DNA from: Plasmopara viticola
Taxonomy: Eukaryota; Oomycota; Peronosporomycetes; Peronosporales; Peronosporaceae
NCBI GenBank assembly: GCA_001695595.3
Contig: MBPM02000033.1
Coordinates: 723,415 to 787,414 of the forward strand
Direction: 5' to 3'
DNA length: 64,000 nucleotides
Positions 36,977-47,619 of the stretch are shown here, in pieces. The notes beneath the pieces were generated by a model, which saw only the letters and a program-made list of their open reading frames with translations, made no database searches and was not told where the DNA came from. Made by a program: the position numbers and the translations under genes. Every line of letters begins with the position of its first letter. Positions within the stretch are counted from its first letter, which is position 1.

Positions 36977-37447
36977 ATGGATCGCAACTACTCATTGGTG
37001 CAAGAACTCATGGCGACAGTACAATGGATTGGGGATCTTGAATTAGAATTGCACGATGCACAGCTATCGCTCCTGGAAGACCAAGAGGAAATTGAGTCGT
37101 ACACGGACGAGATGGCCGACTGTTGCGACCGCATCAACGCCATTGACGAGTTTATGAGCGACTTTGAGGCCGGCAACATTCCAGCGATGGCCGACATGGC
37201 GTCGATTGCGTCGAATATGAAGGAAGAGCGCGAGGAGGAGGAAGCCATGCTGGAGCGATTGGGGGAACTGCGGGCGTGCCACGAGCAACAAGTGCAGCAG
37301 ATGGGCGAGAAGATGATGACGCTTCAAGGGGAGAAACTCATGTTGCAAAAGAAAAACGCCCAGATCTGGAACACCCTTAGCCGCTCGGTAGTCTTTGACC
37401 AGGCGATGCGACGACTCTCGGAACGCGCCGTCAAAACGTTGAGCTAG
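36977..37447 (+). CDS. small coiled-coil protein, unidentified
   Basis: Intronless 156-aa protein. I chose the ATG at 36977 because the sequence turns from low-quality to strongly heptad-like there: MDRNYSLVQELMATVQWIGDLELELHDAQLSLLEDQEEIESY. An upstream in-frame ATG (36851) would add 42 residues of unlike composition. The protein is acidic and nearly all helical, with a central Met/Ala-rich hinge (NIPAMADMASIASNM), then EEREEEEAMLERLGELRACHEQQVQQMGEKMM and a basic C-terminus (FDQAMRRLSERAVKTLS). Codon use resembles the housekeeping genes. I do not recognise the family; a scaffold or adaptor role is only a guess from the coiled coil. Confidence 0.62.
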   Translation: MDRNYSLVQELMATVQWIGDLELELHDAQLSLLEDQEEIESYTDEMADCCDRINAIDEFMSDFEAGNIPAMADMASIASNMKEEREEEEAMLERLGELRACHEQQVQQMGEKMMTLQGEKLMLQKKNAQIWNTLSRSVVFDQAMRRLSERAVKTLS

Positions 37448-39404
37448 CTAATATTTATCAAGAGGCTGCTGCACTTTTTGTCCTGCTGCTGTTCCTGCTT
37501 GGCATAAGACTAATACTCATATCCACTTAATTATAGAATATTGATTAAAATTTTTTTTTAATATATTGATTGAGACCCTTCACGATATAGTACGAACGCG
37601 AATCAAAATCTTTCCAAGGGCATAGCGCATGATCATTTGGGACGTGCGGTACAAACACGTTGCATGCATGATGTGTGATCTTCGTCAACGATCAAGATAG
37701 TGCTGTTTGAATGCAACAATTGGGCCTCTCTACAGGGATTTTCAAAGGATTGCAAAGCGATTAATTACGTAGTTGTGAAGGTTGGTTGAGGTGGTTTGTC
37801 TGTCGATGGATTACAAAAATCGGTGAGTCGCAACTTTTGTTCTGTAAATCTTCAAGTGTAACTAGTTCTTTTTGCCACAGAGGAGGCAGAAAAATATACG
37901 ATCTTTCGGTGCCCAATTGCTCCCAATCCCTGATGCTAATGATGGTGATTTCCATATTAACCCGTCTACCCCCAACAATGACCTTTTTACAAGAACTGAC
38001 TTCATAAATAGTAGTGCACACTTCCGTTTGAATAAAATCATGACTTGATCAAGTAAGCATTCTATTGCTTTCTTGGTCCATTGTAGAGTTAGAGAAGGTT
38101 AGGCAGTCCAATAGTGTTTTCTCGTGCCTATAGTGTTTTCTCGTGCCTATATAGAGCCATGATCCCAATGGTTGCATCGCGACAAATTAGCCGCGATCGC
38201 GTCTTGACCGAAATGCGTGTTCTAATGCAGCGAAGTAATACTAAATTTACCACTGTGAGGCATCGTGTGAGGTGTCATCGTCATAAAATCACTGGACGCA
38301 ATGGTGAATCACACGTTCTTCATCCCGTCATCCCGTCCTTTGCTGATGCCTTTTCACTGACAACCCTTTTCTTTCCTTGGAAATTACTGACGCCATCGAA
38401 ATTTGAATGGATTCGACGAAATCCTGTGTTACCATGAAACCACACGTGCGACCCATTGAGGCGCTGTCGTTGAGACAATTGAGGCGGTTGGGATCGTATT
38501 GGATCTTGTGCTGCCAATCGTATGCTTAGCAATTCATGCGACCGAAACGGACGCGCTAAACCCAAGTCGACCGAAAACATAGCTAGTTGACCAATTTTTG
38601 GAACCGGGCTCACATTATTGAGCGTTTTTGGTCATTCACTTACCTGTACTCCATTATAATGATATAGTACTCTGAATACTGGAGGTTATAGCCGGATGCT
38701 AAAAAAATAATAGTGCATTAATCCATACATTCGGTAGAAAAGTGATAAAAGCATCGCTGAACTAGAAGAAGTGATGACTCACCTATGACAAGCAGAACTG
38801 GCGTACGGCACACGCAAAAGAGTCACATAGTGAGCACAGCAATGCGTTCAATCCGCTTCATACGATTTCGCAAAAAAGAGAAGATTACAGTGCCTATTAG
38901 TCCAGCGCCAGCTCCAGCACCACGACTGACACGTTGGTCATACCAAAGTATCTGCCTGCAAACGTAATCGCTAAAATTTACGTACCATAAATGACCACAT
39001 TCGGTCTTTTCAAGCCAAAAGTAGACGACAAACGTAAATGAACGTCCTCACTCATCGCCTTGCGGTCCTTTTTGCACTACTTTTAGGCTGCTGCTGTTCA
39101 TGACTTTGCTCGCACGAGTGTACCGTAATCGAGGATGAGTGTCACCATATTGGCGAGGAAGGACATGATGCGACTCAATTCGACACGTATAACGCATATT
39201 GCAGGAAGTAGTGCGAACATCTTATTAATCGATCGCAATACTACATTTGTCGACATTAGTGTGTAAAAATCGATGCATCTTGTATCATGCGTGTCATTAC
39301 TTTTTTTTGCTCACCACTTCATTCTCTCTTTGCCATGGTGTGATATTTACTATTAACCGTAGGACTTACGGCTTTTAAAATAGTAATCGAGCGCCTGTCA
39401 CAAC
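37448..39404. other. intergenic, nothing recognised apart from a short duplication
   Basis: No frame here looks coding. A perfect tandem duplication of 19 bp (TAGTGTTTTCTCGTGCCTA) lies at 38112-38149. The right end is upstream of the glycosylase gene. Confidence 0.5.
38112..38149. repeat. perfect 19-bp tandem duplication
   Basis: The unit TAGTGTTTTCTCGTGCCTA occurs twice without spacer or mismatch. It looks like a recent slippage or repair duplication; no function is implied. Confidence 0.9.
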
Positions 39405-40764
39405 ATGATACCGCGATCTCTCAAAACTCGGACCCACATGCGTCGTTCCGCTCGTCTCCTGACTGCCTCCTCTAGCATCAAAAATGAGCTTTCCGATGCC
39501 ACATCATGTACTGTTCTACCAGCTGTCGTACCTGCACCACTTTCCCCATCAAACTCGCATGTAAAAGCAGAGCAAACCAAGGCCGACGACTGGGCCTCTC
39601 TCTGTAGTACTCGAGAGCTCTCTTGCTCACTGACGCTTGAATCAGGACAAGTCTTTTCATGGCGGAGGCATCCAACGGAGCTAGCATCGTGGCTAGGAGT
39701 CATAAAGCGTCGAGTCTTTGCCTTACGGGAACGTCACAACATGGTCGAATTCCAATGCCTCTATCCTTCAAACGGTGCGTTCGTATGCCACAGCCAAGAC
39801 TGGACGAAACAATGCCTCTTTTAATTTCTCGCCATTGTAAAGTATCGTACCAGGAAGGGTTCGAGGCCTTATCATACTACTTTCGTCTCGATGTTTGTAC
39901 TATATTTCTCGCAACTTATATTGACCAAAAAGCTAACTTCCATGCTGTGGTGGATAGATGCCCGCGGATCCGCTCTACGAGCGCTGGACCGAGACCGCTG
40001 ATCGCATGTCCGAGCGTATAAAGCGACTCCGAGGGTTGCGGATCGTGCGACAGGATCCCGTCGAGTGTTTGTTCTCGTTCATTTGCTCGTCCAACAATAA
40101 CATTGGTCGGATCCAAGGAATGGTCGAGAACCTAAAGGCGACGTACGGGGATTGGCTCTATACAGCCGATTTTCAGCTCACCAACAAGACTGAGCGATCG
40201 TTCTATGCATTTCCGTCCGTAAAGACACTGGCGCGTGCATGCAACGAGGAAACGCTGCGAGCTTTGGGCTTTGGCTATCGAGCAGCGTTTCTTGTCAAGA
40301 CTGCCCACCAGCTGGAAGAACGGGGTGGCGCTCTGTATCTTGATCACATTCGAAATGGCAAAACTGGTGCGAGCAGTTGCCCGAATAAAGAGGAGGCCAC
40401 TTTCAATCAGGCCTATCAAGACGACCTCATGGTGTTTGCGGGCGTTGGACGCAAAGTTGCTGACTGTGTGGCCCTTTTTTCGTTGGAAAAACTCGACGCG
40501 ATCCCAGTGGATACGCACGTGTGGCAAATTGCGTGTCGGGAGTTCGATCCAACGTTACGAGATCGAAAGAGCATCACGCCGAGGGTTTATCGCTGGGTCG
40601 GAGACTTGTTTCGCACTCGCTTTGCTCCTCATGCCGGTTGGGCTCATAGTGTCCTCTTTGCTGGGGATGTCTTGGTCTCTAGGGATGCCAAGAAGATGAA
40701 AAGCAAGCAAGTAAGTTTTAAGCGCAAATTTCGTCAAGAGGAGCAGGTCGCCAATAATAGTTGA
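39405..40764 (+). CDS. OGG1: 8-oxoguanine DNA glycosylase, OGG1 type
   Basis: Base-excision repair enzyme removing 8-oxoguanine. Model: exons 39405-39774, 39843-39892 and 39958-40764 (introns of 68 and 65 nt), 408 aa. The N-terminal OGG domain has LTLESGQVFSWRR, then, across two splices, EALSYYFRLDMPADPLYERW. The glycosylase core has RIVRQDPVECLFSFICSSNNNI, the helix-hairpin-helix GVGRKVADCVALFSLEK with the catalytic lysine at about residue 306, and PVDTHVW with the conserved aspartate near 325. Basic residues at the start (MIPRSLKTRTHMRRSARLL) suggest mitochondrial as well as nuclear targeting. The second donor (GTTTGT) is weak but gives the exact family spacing. A GTAAGT at 40709 could splice to an alternative tail; I kept the open frame. 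Confidence 0.87.
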
Positions 40765-41087
40765 CGTCGAATGGATTTTTGAACATGTTTGTTAATATAC
40801 ATTGCTCAAAGTGCTATTTTTCAGTACTATTGAGAGTAGTAAACGAAATAAGATTTCAAGGTCGATAATTGACTTGCGCACTAAGTTGTAAAAGTATGGC
40901 CGCTTTCAAGCGACAGGAAGTTGTACTCACTCACTACCCAAAATCAGTACATGTTACTATTGTACATGCGCGCCTTTCTAACCCTTTCTTCCAGCTAACG
41001 TGTATACCTGTATAAACATTCTACAAGAGGAGTTTTTCAATCACAGCTCATTTCTTCAAGCTCAATCTAGGAGGTCAAGGACGTCTC
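40765..41087. other. spacer between the glycosylase and myotubularin genes
   Basis: 323 bp of AT-rich DNA holding the 3' end of the glycosylase transcript and the promoter of the myotubularin gene. No frame is coding. Confidence 0.6.
41046..41061 (+). promoter_or_regulatory. oomycete initiator-like element
   Basis: GCTCATTTCTTCAAGC closely follows the known oomycete start-site consensus GCTCATTYYNCAWTTT over the first ten positions and lies about 27 bp upstream of the myotubularin ATG at 41088. That is a plausible spot for the transcription start. The match is imperfect at the 3' half. Confidence 0.42.
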
Positions 41088-43373
41088 ATGAGCACATGCA
41101 CCGCCACGACACACACAGGGACGCGCTGTACGTCCGTCGCAACGGCTGCAAGTGGCCACTGTTCGCACCACGCTCGATTAGCGCGCGTTATGGCATTGGC
41201 CCCCAAGCCCAAAGCGTCCTCGTCATGCGAAGCGCAAGCCCTCTCGCCATCGTCGTCGTCGTCGTCCTTGGACATGTCCCCCATCCACGCGACCCTGTCC
41301 GGCCTCAATAGTCACCACTTTCTACCCGACGAAACCGTCCACCATTCCGTCCCCTGTTCCTTTGTGTTTCCAGAAGCCTTAACGCTTCCAATCATCCCTG
41401 GCACGCTCTACATCACGTCGTTCCGGCTTCGCTTTGAGCCCCAGAGTGCGTCCTTACGTGGGAATGGCAACTTTCACCGATTACTAGACACTGCGCTCCA
41501 GGGAATGCCACGCGCAGCCGTCGCCAAGCTATCGTACCCCCAAGCAACAGTCACTACAGCGAGGTCCATGAATGCGTATACAAATGCCACGCCTACGCGT
41601 CTCGTCATTAAATTTAAAGATCTGCGGTCGTGGACATTAGGTGGCGAGGTTACGCGATTGTTACCCGCTTTAAACCGGTATGCATTTGTCGAGTCCCCTT
41701 TGCGTTTAGTAGCGTTTACGTCCCCATCCCCTACCGACACTCTGCAAGGACATGGACTCTATGACTTGGACACGGATTTTGCCAGAATGGGCATTGGGCT
41801 AAAAAATGGGGCCAGTGCCTTTCGTGTGACCCAATTAAACGCCACGTTTACCATGTGTCCGACCTATCCTGCCCAACTCGTCGTCCCCGCAGCCGCCACC
41901 GACGCGGAGATTGAAGCCGTCGCCTCGTTTCGATCCAAAGGGCGCCTGCCCATTTGTAGCTACGTCCATGCTGCCAACGGAGCGGCCTTGTGGCGCTGTG
42001 CACAGCCACAACGTGGCATTTTGCACGCCCAGAATCACTCCGACGAACAGTATTTGCTCCACATTGCACGGGCGTCCACGGCGCCCACGCACGCGACGCC
42101 ACGTCAGATCTGGATTGCCGACTGTCGACCCGAACTCAATGCCCGCGTCAACAACTTGACCGGCGGGGGCACCGAGAGCGGCAACCTTGCCCACGCTCGC
42201 GTGACGTTCTTGAACATTGGCAACATCCACGCCATGCGCGAGAGTCTCGAAGCTGTGCGTACATTGGGCGGGTTTGAAGCCACGAGTGGCCTGACGGAAG
42301 CCATGGACCTCACGTGGGGCACGCGCGTTGAAGACACAAAGTGGCTCGTGCATGTCCGACGGGTCTTGAGCGGCGCGCTGCAAGTTGCTCGGGCATTGGA
42401 CGCCCACGCCACGACCGTGGTCGTCCACTGTAGCGACGGCTGGGACCGGACAGCGCAGCTCTGTACGTTGGCCCAGCTCCTCGTCGATGCGCATTACCGG
42501 ACAAGACGCGGCGTGCTCGAAGTGATTGAAAAGGAATGGGTCCGTGCCGGCCACAAGTTTCAAGACCGCGTCGCGCCCGGGAAAGCCGAAGACGACGACG
42601 AGCAACAAGCCCCGATTTTCTTGCAATTCTTAGACTGTGTCTGGCAACTCTTGCGACTGTACCCAACGTACTTTGAATTCAACGAACGGATGCTTGAAAC
42701 GATGGCGGACGCATTGTTTTCGGGCCGATACGGCACGTTCTTGGGCAATTGTGAGCGTGAACGGGTCGCGTGGCGACTGCGCGAACGCACGCCGTCGCTG
42801 TATACGTTCTTGCTTCAAGACGATCGATTTACCAACCCGTTTTACCGTCCCAGTAGCACAGACGTGCTGTTGCCGGACGCACCCGCCATCTTGCGTCAAG
42901 TGACGCTGTGGACGTCGTACTATTTCCGTGGCGCGCCGTTCCCCGCATCACCGCCCGGCAATTCCATGCCACCAATGTACGCTCCGGATGATTACGGAGA
43001 AGACAATGTCGCGTCTCGTGGTGCGCAGGAAGATGTCGAGCATGCCATGGCTGCTGCATTACGTCGCATCCGCGACCTAGAGGAAGCGCTACGGGTGGCA
43101 AAGTCCGCGCCGTCTCCTCTACGACCAGCACCCGTGTCGTACCCGCCATTGTATTCACCCACTTCCGAAGCCGACTCCTCTGCTACCCAACACCCTTCAA
43201 CCGGGGCTCACGATTCCACTGAAAGGATAGAAAGCGCGTCCGCCGACCCATCCGCTTGTACCCTTCCACCAGCACCCACCCCTCCACTCTCGACGTGGAC
43301 GTGTAGTCTCTGTACAAAGACAAACGTCGCGGACGACCTCCAATGCGTCGTCTGTGGCCGCACACCCCGATAG
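41088..43373 (+). CDS. myotubularin-family phosphoinositide 3-phosphatase with terminal zinc motifs
   Basis: Predicted phosphatase removing the 3-phosphate from PI3P or PI(3,5)P2 on endosomal membranes. Intronless, 761 aa. Residues ~75-190 form a PH-GRAM-like part (GTLYITSFRLRFEP). The catalytic domain includes IADCRPELNARVNNLTGGGTE, VRRVLSGALQVARALD and the active-site loop VVHCSDGWDRTAQL with Cys448 and the CX5R signature intact, so it should be active. YFEFNERMLETMADALFSGRYGTFLGNCERER is typical of the domain end. A short coiled coil and proline-rich linker follow. Odd points: residues 4-28 hold a C-X9-C-X10-C-X2-H motif, and the C-terminus has WTCSLC...CVVC (C-X2-C-X10-C-X2-C, RanBP2-type zinc finger) instead of the usual FYVE. 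Convergent with the lipase gene, 68 bp between stops. Confidence 0.85.
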   Translation: MSTCTATTHTGTRCTSVATAASGHCSHHARLARVMALAPKPKASSSCEAQALSPSSSSSSLDMSPIHATLSGLNSHHFLPDETVHHSVPCSFVFPEALTLPIIPGTLYITSFRLRFEPQSASLRGNGNFHRLLDTALQGMPRAAVAKLSYPQATVTTARSMNAYTNATPTRLVIKFKDLRSWTLGGEVTRLLPALNRYAFVESPLRLVAFTSPSPTDTLQGHGLYDLDTDFARMGIGLKNGASAFRVTQLNATFTMCPTYPAQLVVPAAATDAEIEAVASFRSKGRLPICSYVHAANGAALWRCAQPQRGILHAQNHSDEQYLLHIARASTAPTHATPRQIWIADCRPELNARVNNLTGGGTESGNLAHARVTFLNIGNIHAMRESLEAVRTLGGFEATSGLTEAMDLTWGTRVEDTKWLVHVRRVLSGALQVARALDAHATTVVVHCSDGWDRTAQLCTLAQLLVDAHYRTRRGVLEVIEKEWVRAGHKFQDRVAPGKAEDDDEQQAPIFLQFLDCVWQLLRLYPTYFEFNERMLETMADALFSGRYGTFLGNCERERVAWRLRERTPSLYTFLLQDDRFTNPFYRPSSTDVLLPDAPAILRQVTLWTSYYFRGAPFPASPPGNSMPPMYAPDDYGEDNVASRGAQEDVEHAMAAALRRIRDLEEALRVAKSAPSPLRPAPVSYPPLYSPTSEADSSATQHPSTGAHDSTERIESASADPSACTLPPAPTPPLSTWTCSLCTKTNVADDLQCVVCGRTPR

Positions 43374-43441
43374 AGTACGTCACGTAACGAACACACCTTC
43401 TCGACTCGCCTCCGTCCGTCCGTCTCTTTCTCTAGCCTGTG

Positions 43442-45966
43442 TTACATCCGTTCACTCTCGTGCTCCTTCTTGCGCATCCGCTTGACACAATCTTGCAAGA
43501 CGTAATGCACTTTATCCGGAAAGTGGTCGTCCAGCATGGTCCGTCCAATCCGAATCTTGCCAAACTGGCCTTCGGCAGCCCACGCAAAGCGATAGTTGGT
43601 CCGGGCCGTACAGCACATGCCACCGCCGCCGGGACGACAGCAGACCCAGCACCCAGCCGCACCCTTCGTCCGCACCACACGCTTTAAATGCACGACACGT
43701 CCTGGCAACGTCAACTCGTGGATCGGTTCCGATTCTTGAATGCGCTGCAACATGGTGCGGTAATTTGACAAGTGCGCGATAAAAGGCGACGGCGCTCGAC
43801 TGCCGTCGCTCTGGTCGTCAAACGCCGAGGGGGCGTCCGAACGTTGATGGAGCAACTCGTCCGGGGTCCGCCACGCAATGACTTGACGCAAGATCGCCGT
43901 CTTGTTCACTTTGCTCCGTCCAATGAGGTCCAACACCTCGTCGCGCAACGCTTCAGCCGACGTCAAGGACGAGCGTGCAATAATGTCGTCGCCTACGACG
44001 ACCGAGTGCGTAAATTCGGCGGATCGTGACGCCAAGCCCGGGGACATGGTACACCCGGGAGGGCTATAGGCAAAGCACCGGAGGTTTGGGTACTTGGAGC
44101 GCAGCATGACGGCTAATAGACACGCCGTGCCTGCGCCCAGCGAGTGCCCAGTCAGTAGCAGACCATACTCCCGGTACGCGCCCCGTTCGCACACGTTGAC
44201 GCTGTGCGTCGCAATGGCCGTCGCGGCCTTTTCGTCAAAGAGCATGTCCAAGATCCCAAGACGATTGAGCTCGAGATAAATCGACTCGGCACACGAGAGA
44301 AAGCCTTGATGCGCGTACTCGCCCGTCCCATCGCAGTCCCACCGCGCCGCCACGTCGTCCATGGCCATGCCGTACGCAATGGCGTCCGTCAAACAGTCTT
44401 CAAGCGACAGCGTGCCACGAATGGCAAGCACGACCTCGCGCCGTTCGTGGTCCAACATGACGGCAAACGCTGGCCGGTACACCGAGTTCCGAAAGCTCGC
44501 GTACACAATGTCCTCGGTCCGGAGCTGCGTCTCGAGCTGAAGCGCCGTCTGGCCCAAGTGGAACCAATTGTCACCATGCACGTACGATCGAGTCCGGCGC
44601 AGACACGAGAACGCGAGGCTCATGGTGCCCGTCCACGGATGCGACCAGACGTACAACATCCAGCCGTAAATGCCAATGGCGTATTTCGAGAAATGCGCCA
44701 ATTCTTCGAGTTTGGCCGTCAACTCCACGTCGTGCAAGTGGGGATCGGACGGGTGGTAGTAAAACGCGCGTTTCGCGTGTTGAAACCGGGCATCCTCGTC
44801 CTTCAACGACGGAATGTCGATCGAGACTTGGTCCAGCGCATCGCCTTCCTTGGTCGCCGCCACAGAATCGTCGGCTTGAGCTACCGCCAGAGGATCAGAG
44901 CGAGGCGCCCGGTGGCTGCTTTTCGCTCGCATCCTCGCTCGAAACGTCTTCAACACTTGCTCGTCGTCGTCGTCGCCTTCGCGGTGCGGGGACGTGGCAA
45001 TCACTTCGTGATGCTCTTCGTACGCTTGCACGGCAGCGAGCAAGATGAACCCCGCCACAATATCCGACATGACGAGGTCGGGACTGCCGTAAAAGAGACG
45101 GGAAAAGACCTTGGCCACGACCGACATGCTGTCGTGACGCGTGCCTGCGCCCCCAAAGAGATTGCACGTGAAACAACGGAGACAGAGGCAACAGCGCGTG
45201 CACCGTTGTTGCCACATGCGTTGACTGGGGGGGACGTACAGGTCCGACGACGGGACTTCTTGGTCCATTTCTACCACGACAGACCGTTAGACTTGCTGGT
45301 CGTGCCCGGCCTCAAGGCCGCCACGTACCGTCCAATAAAGACTGACGTTCAGAGACAAAAGCGTTACCGTAAGGATCGACGGGGTGCGAGAGGGGGGGTT
45401 GCTCGAGCTGGAGGGCGTCTTGGAGTTCCACGACACTGAGGAGGCACATGCCAAGGGCAAACGTGAACAGCACTTCGAACAACAGGACCCCGCTAATGAC
45501 CTGATTGGCATTCGGTGGCATAAGCCAGTGCAAAGATAGAAGGAGAGAAAGCGCGTACCAATACAAAGCGGGCGTCCGGATGACAGAGGGTGTGGGCGTA
45601 CCAGCAGTAGACGCCGACGAGGCCGTAGGTGAGCAGGACGAGGGACCATAGGACGTGCACTTGCAGGATTCTGGGCATCAGGACGCGGCGCTCGTGATCC
45701 ACGATCGTTCCTTTCGCAGACACTTGCATGATCATGAGGTAGATGCAGCCACGAAAGAAGACGAGCGGGATGGTGACGACGAGGTACCAGAAGGGCAGGC
45801 CAGTCGCATCAAAGGCCGTGCTCGAGCATCGTCGCCATAGACTTGCGTAGAGTATACAGACGAAGGATAGTGGAAGCTGGTAGAGAAAGAGCAAGAGCGC
45901 AGGGCAATACAAGTCGTCGCTGCCCACCACGCGGCTGCGGCGTCCAAAGACTTCAAGCGCTGGCAT
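43442..45966 (-). CDS. diacylglycerol lipase (DAGL-type) integral membrane lipase
   Basis: Predicted sn-1-specific diacylglycerol lipase. Minus-strand exons 45966-45559, 45500-45329 and 45270-43442 (two 58-nt introns; phases 0 and 1), 802 aa. Four membrane helices come first: LYCPALLLFLYQLPLSFVCIL, FWYLVVTIPLVFFRGCIYL, VLWSLVLLTYGLVGVYCW and VISGVLLFEVLFTFALGMCL, as in animal DAGL. A Cys-rich segment (CTRCCLCLRCFTC) follows, perhaps palmitoylated. The class 3 lipase domain has AFAVMLDHERREVVLAIRGTLSLEDCLTD, the nucleophile elbow LLTGHSLGAGTA, FAYSPPGC and SVVVGDDIIARSS with the likely catalytic aspartate. The four-helix N-terminus plus SPPG..VVxGxD distinguish DAGL from soluble lipases. The ORF extending 43442-45277 alone would miss the helices. 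Confidence 0.86.
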
Positions 45967-46154
45967 GCGACTGGAAATAGTAAGAAATGGGACTGGAAAT
46001 AGCTTGGAGTGTCGATAAGAAGATAGTGATTAGCGATTGTAGCCAATGGGATTTCGTTTTGATGGAATTTGGTATTGAGTAATTACCGAGTGTAGATCCG
46101 CGAGGCTGATTTGTCAAAAAGAATGAAATTTGGAAATTGGCCACTTGCTTTCCG

Positions 46155-46350
46155 TCTCTCTGCTACAAGTAACCGATCCTGTGGTGCAGTGGTTTACTAC
46201 TCACTTCAGGACCGGGAGGTCCCGGGTTCGATCCCCGGAACCGGATAGACTCGGGTTAAGTGTAATGAACAACCCTATAGCACTTGCTTGACATGGCTTA
46301 CACGGCCCCTACTTAGGGGTAACGTACTCCATCATCTCTCTGCTACAAGT
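46155..46350 (+). mobile_element. tRNA-derived SINE with perfect 16-bp target-site duplication
   Basis: Element body 46171-46334 (164 bp) is flanked by identical copies of TCTCTCTGCTACAAGT at 46155-46170 and 46335-46350. The body starts with a tRNA-like head: an A box TGGTGCAGTGG at 46182-46192 and a B box GGTTCGATCCC at 46225-46235 with a good T-arm (CCGGG/CCCGG). The acceptor, D and anticodon stems pair badly, so it is not a working tRNA. A unique non-tRNA tail of about 90 bp follows. It inserted about 190 bp upstream of the lipase start. The perfect duplication suggests a recent insertion. tRNA-derived SINEs are known in Phytophthora; I cannot assign a family. Confidence 0.85.
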
Positions 46351-47330
46351 CTGAAGAGGTTTTTACCTTGTGAATCGTCTCTAGACAAAGGTCAGGATGG
46401 GATGAGCATATTTATAAAGTGTTGCCTAGGAAAGATGATGGAGGGAGAAATTGATTATATGCAACGAAGACAGTAGGAACAATTATTCATCGATTAAACT
46501 AGAAACTGAAGTTTAAAAACTATAGTAAGAGGACGCCATTGCTTCTCAAAATTATTGACTTGTTGGCTGGTGAAGCTTGGTCACGCATCCTTAAATCATC
46601 AAGTGTGCTTACGTGAAAAACTGTAACAAGCTCAAGACAGCTGTGGGCCAAATTTTTGTCTCACTACAAAAGCTACAGCAATTTGCGGTCCATTCGGCGA
46701 TAAATGAAGTATACTTCCATCGTAAAGCCTTAAAGGGCAATCAATTAGTGACCAGGCCGGCTGTAACTGCCATTTTTGACACAAGCGCAAGAAAAGTTAA
46801 CGCGCTTTATGTTATAGTGCGAAGAGCTCGTAACGGCATTAGATCGTATAAAGTTGCCGCTTAGGTTGTTCCTAAAGTCAGGAAAAATCACTTCAGTGCT
46901 AATTGGGAGCTTGAAGCGCGCACATTGTCGCCAAGTTGGCATAATAATAGGCCACTGAACTTTCGCGAAGTGTCGGCAAGTACCGCCGCTCGCAGTGAAG
47001 TCTCAGTGGCCCACCTGTTAATCATTGTTCGTATAGCGGCCAAAGTTATCACGGGAACAGAACTGCAGCTTTGGAGCAGCAACATATATTACGCAAATTC
47101 GTTCGTCACGTTAAAAATACACAAACCGTGAAAAAGACTTTATTTGTTGATCGTTTTATGGATAGTGCAGAAAGAGCTACGCAAGCACCGAAGCGGCAAA
47201 GCTACTGCACGTCAGGCCAAATTTGCACATGGTCTGATGAATCGTGTTGCATTTTTTTTCACACTCTCTCCAGGACGAGTATTGGCGACAAGACGACAAG
47301 TACTGCAGCAATTTGCTAAAATAGCAAAGC

Positions 47331-47416
47331 GTTCAAAAGATTATCTGGTTGTTAGTACGGAATTCGGACTAGCTTTTACCGAATTTTCGTGCTTACAACC
47401 AGATAACCTTTTGAAC
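47331..47416. repeat. 86-bp near-perfect hairpin
   Basis: Left arm starts GTTCAAAAGATTATCTGGTT and the right arm is its reverse complement ending AACCAGATAACCTTTTGAAC. The arms (about 37 nt each) differ by about three substitutions and one indel, with a loop of about 10 nt. No flanking target duplication is evident. It could be a small MITE, a replication-born palindrome or an RNA hairpin. Confidence 0.8.
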
Positions 47417-47471
47417 ACTCAGACAGCTCATCTTTCGCTCATTGTAAATCAAAGTGGTGGATGTTTGTTGA

Positions 47472-47619
47472 GTAGAAGGCAAATTGTAAAGGTTGATGAG
47501 CAAAAGCACGATGCAGAGTAATTGCATATGGAAGGCGTTGAGAGCCATACCCCGGACGTAGAGATGAAAGAAGGTGATTCAGACCAAGGAATTAACACAC
47601 TTCACAATTTGCCTTCTAC
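47472..47619. repeat. inverted repeat with 16-bp perfect arms
   Basis: GTAGAAGGCAAATTGT at 47472-47487 is exactly reversed as ACAATTTGCCTTCTAC at 47604-47619, 116 bp apart. It lies just after the 86-bp hairpin. Origin unknown. Confidence 0.75.

Noticed and set aside
44204..45439. 411-codon plus-strand open frame
   Set aside because: It is the exact antisense of the DAGL-type lipase exons; its composition (many Arg, Val and His) is a by-product of GC-rich coding DNA on the other strand.
46171..46245. A functional tRNA gene
   Set aside because: Only the T arm pairs well; acceptor, D and anticodon stems do not. The flanking 16-bp duplication shows it is the head of a SINE.
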